A stretch of 64,000 bases of DNA from CAZBGQ01 sp964491515 (GTDB taxonomy: Bacteria; Patescibacteriota; Gracilibacteria; UBA1369; UBA12473): NCBI GenBank assembly GCA_964491515.1, contig CAZBGQ010000007.1, positions 10,025-74,024 of the forward strand, in the 5' to 3' direction. A model generated the notes under the pieces. That model was not told where the DNA came from, did not search any database, and saw nothing but the letters and a program-made list of their open reading frames with translations. Each line of letters opens with the position of its first letter. Position 1 is the first letter of the stretch. Shown one piece after another: positions 8,516 to 16,880 of the stretch. Made by a program: the position numbers and the translations under genes.

Positions 8516-8926
8516 TTAGTGATTAAAGTTAATAATTAGCTCAATCGCATCATCTTTTTCAGGCAGGCCAGATGGGTTCGATTTTTGTAGAATGAGCGAC
8601 CCTGTATCACCGTATTCAGGATAGTTAAAGGTAAGGGTGGCCTCAAACGGAACCAACTCCTCAGTCATCCAGTTGTCTTGAGCTGTGGCATAGCCTTCTC
8701 CAATGATTAGGCCGTCCCAATTTGTGAGCATTACCGGAAATGTTGCTTCGAAATACCATGGGCCACGAGCCTCTCCTGTAATGAAGAGCGGGCTGGTAAC
8801 CGTTTGTCCCGGCACAGGAGAATCAACTGTGATGAGTGGATGGGGCGTGGGGCTCTGTGTAGTTTCAGACGTGGGAACACACCCAGCTACAAATATAATG
8901 GCTAGAATTGGAATTAATTTTTTCAT
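8516..8926 (-). CDS. Lipoprotein with Gmad2-type Ig-like domain
   Basis: The lipobox VAGC puts the lipidated Cys at residue 16 (start MKKLIPILAI), followed by a Thr/Pro spacer. The rest is one domain with the segments SPVPGQTVTSPLFITGEARG, WYFEATFPVML and IIGEGYATAQDNW. This is the Gmad2 (immunoglobulin-like, germination-associated) fold found in many secreted bacterial proteins. The frame opens 8 codons further upstream at 8950, but ATG 8926 gives a proper signal peptide. The molecular role is unknown; it is probably an envelope protein. Confidence 0.8.
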   Translation of the reverse strand: MKKLIPILAIIFVAGCVPTSETTQSPTPHPLITVDSPVPGQTVTSPLFITGEARGPWYFEATFPVMLTNWDGLIIGEGYATAQDNWMTEELVPFEATLTFNYPEYGDTGSLILQKSNPSGLPEKDDAIELIINFNH

Positions 8927-8955
8927 AGTTGTTTTTGGCAAGGAGAACAATTAAC

Positions 8956-9279
8956 CTAGGCGACCAGATGAGATTCTATCTCTATTTTTCCGCCCCTTGC
9001 AAAAAATCTGGACAAAATACGTTTGGTTCTTTCTCTTGCTGCTCTCACATCTAGTCCTGCGGCCACTCGTAAACGGAATACCTGACGACACCGTTGATCC
9101 ATCACATCTACCGGACCGAATACGGACGTCAATGTGACAATTTCACTGGGCTTCAATCGATCCGGTTCTCCGTGGGTTCGTACGGGGTCCACTAAATCTA
9201 TGACCGTGCCTCTATCAGGGGCAAGTGATCGTAAACCTTCAAATAACTCTGCTCTTGTCTCTACGGGTCGCTGTAACAT
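8956..9279 (-). CDS. Hypothetical protein, 107 aa
   Basis: I do not recognise this protein. It is Arg-rich with a predicted mixed alpha/beta fold (VIDLVDPVRTHG, IVTLTSVFGPVDVMDQRCRQ) and no signal peptide. It lies upstream of the Gmad2 lipoprotein on the same strand with a 29-nt gap and is divergent from pgi. The middle segment about a property being a function of position (SEIVTLTSVFGPVDV) recalls small regulatory proteins, but this is too weak for a call. Confidence 0.55.
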   Translation of the reverse strand: MLQRPVETRAELFEGLRSLAPDRGTVIDLVDPVRTHGEPDRLKPSEIVTLTSVFGPVDVMDQRCRQVFRLRVAAGLDVRAARERTKRILSRFFARGGKIEIESHLVA

Positions 9280-9362
9280 GATGTTGTTTTTTAATAATAG
9301 TACCTACTGAAATCTTGCCAAAAAGGAGGAAGTCACTATACCACGCCTACGAAAAACATCAC

Positions 9363-9391
9363 ATGACATTCCTTCGTGCTCCCGTTACAAT
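9363..9391 (+). promoter_or_regulatory. Promoter of pgi-tkt
   Basis: ATGACA (9363-9368), a 17-bp spacer and TACAAT (9386-9391). The transcript should start near 9398, giving a leader of about 18 nt that contains TAAC (9403-9406). Confidence 0.65.
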
Positions 9392-9415
9392 AGGCTCGCA
9401 CATAACCCTTCTCTA

Positions 9416-10690
9416 ATGCTAACGCTTGATCTAAAAAACCTCACATCCGTTGCCTCTAATAAGGATCTGGCCGGTTTTGCAAATCGAATCCCCGATTATC
9501 TCAAAGCTATTGAGGCTCGTGATCAGGATTTTTCCAAGATTGTGGATGATGAGGACACAGCTGAAGGCATTCTTCAGTTTGCCAAATTGGTTGAGGGGAA
9601 ATTTGAGGAAGTGGTGGTGCTTGGGATTGGTGGTTCGTCGTTGGGCCCCATTTGTCTGCACGACAGCTTGAAACACTTATTCGAACGTGAATTACCAAAT
9701 CGTAAACACCCACGTTTACACATTATGGACAACATTGACCCTGCCTTTATTGCGGGTATTGAAGATGTGATTGATTTAAAAAAGACGCTCTTTATTGTGA
9801 TCACCAAATCTGGCGGAACGCCTGAAACATTGGCTCAATATTTTCACTTTAGGGAAAAATGTCTCAATGCCCAACTTAAGGAAGAAGAGCATTTTATATT
9901 CATTACCGATCCAGAGAAGGGACTACTCCGGAAAATAGCTAAAGAGAACGAAACCAAGGATAATGAGAATTTTGGAACCTTCCCCGTTCCTCCGAAAGTA
10001 GGGGGACGTTTTTCTGTTTTGAGTTCGGTGGGATTGGTGCCGGCTGCATTGATAGGATTGGACATCAAAAAACTTCTCAAAGGCGCGCGTGACATGCGAG
10101 ACCGATTTATGAGTGACGACTTTGATCAAAATTTACCCTTTCAACTGGCGACTGCTCAATTTCTAGTTGGGGAAAAAGGAAGGCCGATGCATGTGCTTTT
10201 CCCTTATTCTCAACGCTTGATCAAACTTGCAGACTGGTATCGACAACTCCTGGCTGAAAGCATTGGAAAAACCAAAGAGGTTGGACTGACTCCGCTTTAT
10301 GCACTGGGGGCCACGGACCAGCATTCTCAACTTCAACTTTATAGTGATGGACCAAATGACAAATTATTTATGTTCATTCACGTGGAGGATTTGGGTCCGA
10401 CACTGCCTATTCCTGCCCTTGATGATCCATCTGTTAGTTACTTGAAGGATGTGACTTTTAATCAGTTGTTGCACACCGAAATGAAAGGCACCATCCAGGC
10501 TCTCACCGAAAACGACCGCCCCAATCTGACCATCTCACTTTCACAGGTAAATGAAGAAACACTGGGCGCATTATTCATGCTTTTTGAAGCTTCTATTGCG
10601 TTCCTAGGGGAATTCTATGGTATAAATGCATTTGATCAACCGGGCGTCGAACGCTCAAAAATCCTTACCAAAGAATTCCTAAACTCTTAA
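9416..10690 (+). CDS. pgi: Glucose-6-phosphate isomerase
   Basis: Pgi interconverts glucose-6-phosphate and fructose-6-phosphate. Family signatures are visible: VLGIGGSSLGPICLHDS near the N-terminus, FIVITKSGGTPETLAQ (sugar-phosphate binding), VGGRFSVLSSVGLVP, the catalytic region GATDQHSQLQLYSDGP, and the C-terminal FDQPGVERSK with the catalytic Lys. At 424 aa it is the compact bacterial form. It is followed 2 nt later by transketolase, so the pair forms an operon linking glycolytic and pentose-phosphate sugar pools. TAAC is 9 nt before the ATG. Confidence 0.96.
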   Translation: MLTLDLKNLTSVASNKDLAGFANRIPDYLKAIEARDQDFSKIVDDEDTAEGILQFAKLVEGKFEEVVVLGIGGSSLGPICLHDSLKHLFERELPNRKHPRLHIMDNIDPAFIAGIEDVIDLKKTLFIVITKSGGTPETLAQYFHFREKCLNAQLKEEEHFIFITDPEKGLLRKIAKENETKDNENFGTFPVPPKVGGRFSVLSSVGLVPAALIGLDIKKLLKGARDMRDRFMSDDFDQNLPFQLATAQFLVGEKGRPMHVLFPYSQRLIKLADWYRQLLAESIGKTKEVGLTPLYALGATDQHSQLQLYSDGPNDKLFMFIHVEDLGPTLPIPALDDPSVSYLKDVTFNQLLHTEMKGTIQALTENDRPNLTISLSQVNEETLGALFMLFEASIAFLGEFYGINAFDQPGVERSKILTKEFLNS

Positions 10691-10692
10691 TC

Positions 10693-12594
10693 ATGAATCT
10701 GCCTCAACTTGGCCAGTCACTCACCGACGAACATGTCGATTTTTTGAATGCTTTTTCTAAAGCATGTCGTCGTTCTATCATTGAAATGACCAATAATTCT
10801 CAGAGTGGTCATCCCGGTGGTTCATTGTCGTCGATTGACTATTTAAGCTTGTTGTACCCGTTTATTCTTGGAGAAACAGGCGAAAAAATAGTGATTTCAA
10901 ACGGACATATTTCACCCGCCGTTTATAGTGTATTGGCCCAAATGGGATGGATTCCACGTGATGACGTGGTCGCTAATTTCCGAAAAATTGGACACATCTA
11001 TGAAGGGCACATCACACGACATGTAAAAGGTGTTTGGTTTGGAACGGGACCGTTGGGCGCAGGAATTTCTGTGGCATCTGGAATGGCATTAGCTGAAAAA
11101 TTAAAGGGTACAGAAGAACGTGTGTATGGACTGATCGGTGATGGAGAAGCACAGGAAGGACAGGTTTATGAGATGATGAATTTTGCTAATAAATACAAGT
11201 TGGATAACTTTGTGGTTTTTATGGACTACAACAAAGTTCAGCTCACCGATAGCATTGAAGAAGTGATGCCCATGGACTTTAAAGCTAGCTTTGAAGCGGC
11301 CGGATGGAATGTAATTGATATGGACGCTCATGACTTTGGAGCCATGTGGAGTGCTTTAGAAGAAGCCCACGCCACCAAAGGACAACCGGTGCTTTTACTC
11401 GGACACAGCATCATGGGGAAAGGCGTTGACTTCATGGAAGACGAAGGCCAAGCCCACAAAGCCACCTGGCACGGAAAAACTCCCAAACCAGATGAGGGTG
11501 TTGAAATTTTAAAAGGAGACGACCTCACACTCAACGATGAAGAAGCTGCACTTGCCTCATCATTATCTCCGTCTTGGACTCCTCAGGAAGCTGACTTTAC
11601 GCCCACTATTACTTTAGATCTTGGCGAACCGACTTTGTATGAAGCGGGAAAACCATTCGATTGTCGTGGAGCCTATGGGAACGCACTTTTAGATTTGGCA
11701 AAACGAAATAAGGAAGTTGTGGCACTGACCGCGGACTTACGTGGATCAGTCAAAACGGACGGGGTTGCCAACGAGCGCCCAGAGCAACATATTGAGGTCG
11801 GAATTGCCGAGCAACATATGGTCTCTTGTTCTGGAGGGTTGAGTTTATCTGGCTTTGTTCCTTTCTGTTCTACGTTTGGAGCCTTTATGTCTAGCCGAGC
11901 AAAAGACCAAGCCCGCGTGAATGACATTAACCGCGCGAATGTAAAAATGGTGGCCACTCATTGTGGACTATCTGTAGGTGAAGACGGTCCCACCCATCAA
12001 GCGATAGATGATATGGGATCATTCCTTGGCTTATTCAACACCATGGTGATTGAACCGGCCGACGCCAATCAATGTGACCGAATCATTCGTTATGTGGCGG
12101 GACATTACGGGAATGTTTATGTTCGTATGGGACGTCATAAATTCAATGTCCTCACCAAAGAAGACGGCACCCCGTTTTACGGAACTGACTATGAATATAA
12201 ACATGGAAAATGCGATGTGATTCGAGAAGGAACAGACATCACGATTGCTGCTATGGGCGCCATGGTGACCGAAGCCTTGAAAGTTCGGGACTTACTCAAG
12301 GACAAAGTATCAATCGAAGTCGTTGCGGTGAGTTCACTCAAGAAATTCGATAGTTCTCTTGGAAATTCAGTCAAAAAAACACGCCGTGTTATTACGCTAG
12401 AAGATCACAATCCCTACTCCGGATTGGGCGGACAGTTGGCACGCCACATTCAGGAAGAAGGCCTCGAGCTCAAGGGTTTCAAATCCATGGGTGTCACTGA
12501 GTACCAACTTTCTGGCAAGTGGAATGAACTCTACGAATCCGCGGGATTGGGTATTGAGGCAATTGCAAAGGCGTGCGAGGAGATGACAAGCTAA
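10693..12594 (+). CDS. tkt: Transketolase
   Basis: This thiamine-diphosphate enzyme transfers two-carbon units between sugar phosphates in the non-oxidative pentose-phosphate pathway. The full-length 633-aa chain includes GHPGGSLSS near residue 41, the ThDP/metal motif GDGEAQEGQVYEMMNFAN, the pyrimidine domain with EVGIAEQHMVSCSGG (catalytic Glu), and a C-terminal domain with TLEDHNPYSGLGGQL. In many CPR genomes and archaea the enzyme is split in two; here it is one chain. It begins 2 nt after the pgi stop, so translation is probably coupled. Confidence 0.96.
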   Translation: MNLPQLGQSLTDEHVDFLNAFSKACRRSIIEMTNNSQSGHPGGSLSSIDYLSLLYPFILGETGEKIVISNGHISPAVYSVLAQMGWIPRDDVVANFRKIGHIYEGHITRHVKGVWFGTGPLGAGISVASGMALAEKLKGTEERVYGLIGDGEAQEGQVYEMMNFANKYKLDNFVVFMDYNKVQLTDSIEEVMPMDFKASFEAAGWNVIDMDAHDFGAMWSALEEAHATKGQPVLLLGHSIMGKGVDFMEDEGQAHKATWHGKTPKPDEGVEILKGDDLTLNDEEAALASSLSPSWTPQEADFTPTITLDLGEPTLYEAGKPFDCRGAYGNALLDLAKRNKEVVALTADLRGSVKTDGVANERPEQHIEVGIAEQHMVSCSGGLSLSGFVPFCSTFGAFMSSRAKDQARVNDINRANVKMVATHCGLSVGEDGPTHQAIDDMGSFLGLFNTMVIEPADANQCDRIIRYVAGHYGNVYVRMGRHKFNVLTKEDGTPFYGTDYEYKHGKCDVIREGTDITIAAMGAMVTEALKVRDLLKDKVSIEVVAVSSLKKFDSSLGNSVKKTRRVITLEDHNPYSGLGGQLARHIQEEGLELKGFKSMGVTEYQLSGKWNELYESAGLGIEAIAKACEEMTS

Positions 12595-12681
12595 ACATCA
12601 ACCATTGGAAAACTCCCTCGTTGCATTCTTTTCGTGAGGAAAAAACACTGTAGTTACTTAAGAGATTGCCCATTCCTTGGC

Positions 12682-12710
12682 TTTACTTTTTTCCCGTATT
12701 ATAGTATAAT
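12682..12710 (+). promoter_or_regulatory. Promoter of cdd and LOG genes
   Basis: TTTACT (12682-12687), a 17-bp spacer and a consensus TATAAT (12705-12710). The transcript should start near 12717, about 98 nt before the cdd ATG, and its leader contains the 27-codon ORF at 12739. Confidence 0.75.
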
Positions 12711-12738
12711 AATATGATTTGTCTAACTAATCTCTTTC

Positions 12739-12822
12739 ATGAATCAATACAACTCCGAACTCATCAGGAAACAGGTTCAAGAAGAATGGGCAACTTTCTA
12801 TTTAACACTACTTTATGTTTAA
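12739..12822 (+). CDS. Putative 27-codon leader ORF overlapping cdd
   Basis: A small frame (MNQYNSELIRKQVQEEWATF, then YLTLLYV) sits in the cdd leader. It has TAAC 11 nt before its ATG, the same start signal as many genes here. It ends at TAA 12820-12822, overlapping the cdd start (ATG 12815) by 8 nt. This placement would allow translational coupling or control of cdd. No arrest motif or codon run is obvious. It may be a chance frame. Confidence 0.45.
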   Translation: MNQYNSELIRKQVQEEWATFYLTLLYV

Positions 12823-13300
12823 AAAACCGACCAAAACTGAAATTCGCGAGATGATTCGCGTGGCCACAGAAGCCCGAGAAAATGCCTTTGCTCATCGTTC
12901 CAAACACAAAATTGGAGCCAGTGTACTTACTGGAAGCGGAGAAATTTTTGGTGGCTGCAATATCGAAAGTGTGATCAGTGGATTGGGGACTTGTGCTGAA
13001 CGGTGCGCGATCGACCATGCGATTGTTCATGGACATTATAATCTTCGCGCCGTGTGTACAATTGACAGTGGATACACCCCCTCATGTGGAGCCTGTCTCC
13101 AATACACACTTCTCTTTTCTCAAGTGGCTGATCATGAGATTTATATGATCAATGGAGATGTCGAAGGCAACTATGAAATCGAACAATTGAGTAATCTCAT
13201 CCCTGAAGGCTATCGCACAAAAAACAACCTTGAAGCTATTCGGTCCTACGGGAAAAAAGAACTAATTAAACCTAAACGTACCAAGCGAAAGAAGCTATAA
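12815..13300 (+). CDS. cdd: Cytidine deaminase
   Basis: This enzyme deaminates cytidine or deoxycytidine to uridine in pyrimidine salvage. The zinc-site motifs are present: CNIES, TCAERCAIDHA (His replaced by Cys, as in small tetrameric Cdd enzymes, with catalytic Glu) and PSCGACLQY (two Cys ligands). The C-terminus carries an extra Lys/Arg-rich tail (KPKRTKRKKL), and at 161 aa it is longer than the usual 130. TAAC is 8 nt before the ATG. It is followed 24 nt later by a LOG-family gene, a nucleotide-salvage neighbour. Confidence 0.9.
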   Translation: MFKKPTKTEIREMIRVATEARENAFAHRSKHKIGASVLTGSGEIFGGCNIESVISGLGTCAERCAIDHAIVHGHYNLRAVCTIDSGYTPSCGACLQYTLLFSQVADHEIYMINGDVEGNYEIEQLSNLIPEGYRTKNNLEAIRSYGKKELIKPKRTKRKKL

Positions 13301-13324
13301 TACTATTACTTAACCCTCTCACTC

Positions 13325-14014
13325 ATGGCCTCCATCAATGCCGAGCCGGACGATCACAATATTGAAAATCATTTCCTTAAAGATGAAACGTACATGCATC
13401 ATTTTCGCATTGCGATCTTGGGATCAGCACGTACTAAACCAGAACATGAGTACTACAAGCAAGTTTTTGATCTTGCGAAAGCCATGGGACAGCGTGGATA
13501 CGATGTGGTGACTGGAGGAGGCCCCGGACTAATGAATGCGGCTAATGAAGGCCATCAAGAAGGCCGCAAAAATCAAAATTCCCACTCTATTGGGCTAACC
13601 ATCGAGCTTCCGTGGGAAGCAGTGCCCAACCGTCACCTTGATATGCATGAACACTTCAATCGATTTTCTGATCGTTTGGATGAATTTTTGTTGTTATCCA
13701 ATGTAGCGGTGTTCACTCATGGTGGTGTGGGAACCTGCCTTGAATTTTTCTACGTCTGGCAACATATTCAAGTTAAACATATATCTCCGATTCCAATGAT
13801 TTTTGTAGGAAGTATGTGGCATGGACTGGTGAAATGGCTCATTGAACACCCACTTCATTTAGGACTTATCAGCTCTGATAATTTCGACAATTTATACGTG
13901 GTTGAAACCAATGAAGAGGCCCAAGAGATCATTGATGCGGCGTACAAGACATACGACAAAGAAGGCAATGATTATGAATTCAAATACGATAAGTATCGTG
14001 CCTTGGATGCCTAA
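13325..14014 (+). CDS. LOG-family protein (nucleotide phosphoribohydrolase-like)
   Basis: LOG proteins cleave nucleoside monophosphates to free base and ribose-5-phosphate. The first signature GGGPGLMNAANEG is intact (about residues 59-71). The second, normally PGGxGTxxE, reads HGGVGTCLE: the catalytic Glu and the glycine loop are kept, but the leading Pro is His. The protein has a 30-residue N-terminal extension. It lies 24 nt after cdd with TAAC 10 nt before its ATG, so a nucleotide salvage operon is likely. Older names such as lysine decarboxylase are misleading. Confidence 0.85.
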   Translation: MASINAEPDDHNIENHFLKDETYMHHFRIAILGSARTKPEHEYYKQVFDLAKAMGQRGYDVVTGGGPGLMNAANEGHQEGRKNQNSHSIGLTIELPWEAVPNRHLDMHEHFNRFSDRLDEFLLLSNVAVFTHGGVGTCLEFFYVWQHIQVKHISPIPMIFVGSMWHGLVKWLIEHPLHLGLISSDNFDNLYVVETNEEAQEIIDAAYKTYDKEGNDYEFKYDKYRALDA

Positions 14015-14034
14015 GGCCCCTCTGTCAAATACCC

Positions 14035-15270
14035 TTAACCTTTGTGCCCTCTCAAATCCATTGCGTGTGGGTATTTCTTGGTAATAATCCGTAGTGAAAT
14101 AGGAAACATCATTATTGTCACCAAGACCATCACAACTAGAGCTGCATAAATTTCGTCAGTGATTATTGCGTGTGTGAGCGCTATCTCCGCGATGACCAAT
14201 TCAATCATCCCACGTGAATTCATCCCAAGTCCCACAATCGCTGTTTGCGGCCACGTGAATCGGGTCCACGGTTTCACCACAATGGCGGCCAAAATTTTCC
14301 CAAACACGGCAGCGGCTAAAATACTAATCACCACAACAGGAAACTGTCCGATGCTCGCTAAATCCAATTGAAGCCCCATATTTATAAAGAAAAACGGGAT
14401 AATAAAACCAAGTGTCATGACTTTGAGCGTTCCAATATTACGCTTGAAAAAAGTTATATGATGTTTGTGTTTTAGTCTTTCGCCTTCACATTTCTCCGTG
14501 CATTCATGCCTAAGGCTGAGCTGCATTATGATCCCGGCCAAGAACGCCCCGATCATTGAACCCAAGCCTAATTGGATCGATAAAACCGCAATAAGCAGCC
14601 CAAAAATAATCATAAGGGACACTTCGGCTACGTTCGATTCATCCTTCTCGAAATGCGTGATGAAATACGGCATGACACGAGTGAGTGCCCATATGACTGC
14701 TGCAAATCCGATAATCTTGATTGGAATCGCCGCTGCTTCTTGAATGTCACCTTGTAAGAGGGGAATGAGTGCTGTCAGAAACAAGATCGCAAATAAATCA
14801 TCTAGCATGGCTGAACCAAATATCACCTTTGCCAAGCGTTTCTTGATGAGGTTCATTTCCATGAAAATTTGTGAATTGGTGGTCTCCGAAGTGATGGCAA
14901 GACAGACTCCAATGATCAGTGACGTGAGGTTGGAGTAGTCCAAACCTTTCCCCACAAAATAACCTAAGACCAGCGGAATAATGATCGATACTCCTCCAAT
15001 GAGAAAAGCGTCCTTACGTTCGCGTTTTAAGTGCTCAATATTAATTTCCATTCCTATCACAAGAAATAGAAAGATCACTCCCAACTCAGCCAAAAATGCA
15101 ATGTCCACCAACGCGGCCTCCGTTATAATACTCCGGAAAAGAGGCATTCCGACCAGGATTCCCGCAACCACTTGCCCTAATACCCGTGGGTATTTTAAAT
15201 GTGACGCGATTTCAGCTGCCACAAAAGAGATAAGCAACGTCAATGTGATGGCGAGGAGAGGAGAAACCAT
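14035..15270 (-). CDS. CPA2-family cation/proton antiporter
   Basis: This is a sodium/proton exchanger-type membrane protein with about 12 membrane segments, beginning directly with a transmembrane helix (MVSPLLAITLTLLISFVAAE). Family features include ARGVLGQVVAGILVG-like sequence (here YPRVLGQVVAGILVG), the CLAITSETTNSQIF segment with conserved Thr/Ser in the exchange path, and GMNSRGMIELVIAEIAL. A cytoplasmic loop is rich in His, Cys and Lys (HECTEKCEGERLKHKHH), possibly metal- or pH-sensing. There is no RCK/TrkA domain. The gene lies 5 nt after the beta-CASP nuclease and is last in a four-gene minus-strand operon. Confidence 0.88.
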   Translation of the reverse strand: MVSPLLAITLTLLISFVAAEIASHLKYPRVLGQVVAGILVGMPLFRSIITEAALVDIAFLAELGVIFLFLVIGMEINIEHLKRERKDAFLIGGVSIIIPLVLGYFVGKGLDYSNLTSLIIGVCLAITSETTNSQIFMEMNLIKKRLAKVIFGSAMLDDLFAILFLTALIPLLQGDIQEAAAIPIKIIGFAAVIWALTRVMPYFITHFEKDESNVAEVSLMIIFGLLIAVLSIQLGLGSMIGAFLAGIIMQLSLRHECTEKCEGERLKHKHHITFFKRNIGTLKVMTLGFIIPFFFINMGLQLDLASIGQFPVVVISILAAAVFGKILAAIVVKPWTRFTWPQTAIVGLGMNSRGMIELVIAEIALTHAIITDEIYAALVVMVLVTIMMFPISLRIITKKYPHAMDLRGHKG

Positions 15271-15275
15271 GAAGA

Positions 15276-16676
15276 CTAGAGAGTAAAGCTATCGTCTGAA
15301 TAAGGAATCGTTACATTGTCTACGTTGTTTTGTGCAAGATATCCTTTGAAGGTTTCTGCTTGTGTTTCTTCTCCATGGACGAGGAATACTTTTTTAAGTC
15401 CCTCAATTTTTGTGATGTAATCAATGAGATCACTTCGATCCGCATGCCCCGAAAAGGCATCAATAACGTGTACATCTGCCTTTAGTGGATATTCATCTCC
15501 GAAAAGTTTGATGGTGCGTTCCTTCTCAATAATCTTGCGTCCGGTAGTGTGCTGCGCCATGAATCCCACAACTAGAATTGAGTTACGAGGATCATCGATA
15601 TTGTTTCTAAGATGATGAACAATGCGTCCGTGGTCACACATTCCCGATGAAGAAATAATGATCATGGGCTGATTGTTGCTCGCAAGCGCCTTGGAATCTT
15701 CCACACTATGGGTGTAGGTCAACCGCCCAAAACCAAATGGATTATCTCCATGCTTGATGAACGTTTCTTGCGCCTCTTCATCAAATTCATAAACGTGCTT
15801 CTTGAATACTTCCGTTAAATTGACTGAGAGCGGACTATCGACCACGATTTTAAGCTCTTCTGGAATCCTTCCCTCGTGAAATAGTTCATGCAAGGTGTAC
15901 ACAATTTCTTGAGTTCGTCCGAGAGAGAAACAAGGGATCAATAGCTTCCCTCCGCGCTCCACGGTTTCAGTTACAATGGCAGCCATTTTATCTTTTACGT
16001 CAGTAATGGCTTCATGCAATCGGTCACCGTATGTGCTTTCAATGATGAGGGTATCTACTTTTTCAATCTGGTAAGGATCTTTTAGAATGGGTAAGTTATT
16101 GCGTCCCAAATCCCCAGTGAATAGAAGGGTTTTATTTTTCCCATCTTCGCTGTCATCAATTTCAAGATGAATGAGCGCTGACCCGAGAATATGACCTGAG
16201 TTGAATAAGGTGAGCTTAACTCCAGGGACCAGTTCTTTTACGTCTCGGTACTCAAGCCCTTTGAACTGATTGAGCGCCTGCAATGCATCTTTTTCAGTGT
16301 ACTCTGCCTCCTCCAGGGGCTCTCCTCTTTTTTTGCGTTTTTTATTGTGATATTCGGTTTCTTTTTCTTGAATGCGCGCACTGTCCAAAAGCATGTAGCT
16401 ACAAAGATCTTTAGTTGCTTGTGTCGTGTAAATAGGTCCCCTGTAACCCAACTTAACCAAACGAGGAATCGATCCGCTGTGGTCAATGTGAGCGTGAGAT
16501 AAAACCACTGCATCGATCTCTGTAGGTTTAAACTGGAACGTATGATTTTTTGCTTTAGCTTCGGGTTTGTAACCTTGATATAGCCCGCAATCGAGCAAAA
16601 TCTTCTTACCGTTTACTTCGAGTAGGTGGCGAGATCCGGTGACTTCACGTGCGGCGCCAAAAAATGTGACTTTCAT
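15276..16676 (-). CDS. Beta-CASP metallo-beta-lactamase ribonuclease
   Basis: This protein belongs to the CPSF73/RNase J-like beta-CASP group that cleaves or trims RNA with two zinc ions. The metal motif HAHIDHSG starts at residue 61. Other visible motifs are FTGDLGRNNLP, STYGDRLH, the beta-CASP segment IIISSSGMCDHGRIVHHLRN, and the C-terminal DAFSGHADRSDL and VHGEETQAETF. It is 466 aa, the size of the YsiA/CPSF-like bacterial enzymes, shorter than RNase J. TAAC is formed by the stop of the upstream 61-aa gene plus a C, 8 nt before its ATG. Confidence 0.9.
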   Translation of the reverse strand: MKVTFFGAAREVTGSRHLLEVNGKKILLDCGLYQGYKPEAKAKNHTFQFKPTEIDAVVLSHAHIDHSGSIPRLVKLGYRGPIYTTQATKDLCSYMLLDSARIQEKETEYHNKKRKKRGEPLEEAEYTEKDALQALNQFKGLEYRDVKELVPGVKLTLFNSGHILGSALIHLEIDDSEDGKNKTLLFTGDLGRNNLPILKDPYQIEKVDTLIIESTYGDRLHEAITDVKDKMAAIVTETVERGGKLLIPCFSLGRTQEIVYTLHELFHEGRIPEELKIVVDSPLSVNLTEVFKKHVYEFDEEAQETFIKHGDNPFGFGRLTYTHSVEDSKALASNNQPMIIISSSGMCDHGRIVHHLRNNIDDPRNSILVVGFMAQHTTGRKIIEKERTIKLFGDEYPLKADVHVIDAFSGHADRSDLIDYITKIEGLKKVFLVHGEETQAETFKGYLAQNNVDNVTIPYSDDSFTL

Positions 16677-16685
16677 GTGGGAGGG

Positions 16686-16871
16686 TTATAAATTGTTGAG
16701 TTGATCTTCGAGATCAGAGAGCGCTCCGACCTCTTCATCATGCTGAGTTTGCTCAACGAATGTGAGCGCGTCCTTAATGAAGTGATCGATGTCCTCTTTG
16801 ACTCCTTGGATCATACCATCGAGCATCTTGATGTGATTTTTGTATATTTGAATGGCATGTTGTGAGTTCAT
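16686..16871 (-). CDS. Hypothetical helical protein, 61 aa
   Basis: I do not recognise this small acidic protein (MNSQHAIQIYKNHIKMLDGM ... LEDQLNNL). It looks entirely helical, with a heptad-like pattern, and may pair with its neighbours. It sits 9 nt after the 415-aa coiled-coil gene and 9 nt before the beta-CASP nuclease. Its start has TAAC made from the upstream stop codon, 8 nt before ATG. Such tight packing supports a real gene. Confidence 0.65.
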   Translation of the reverse strand: MNSQHAIQIYKNHIKMLDGMIQGVKEDIDHFIKDALTFVEQTQHDEEVGALSDLEDQLNNL

Positions 16872-16880
16872 AAATGAAGG

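Noticed and set aside
10693..12594. Transketolase split in two subunits as in some CPR and archaea
   Set aside because: A single 633-aa frame contains both halves with no stop.
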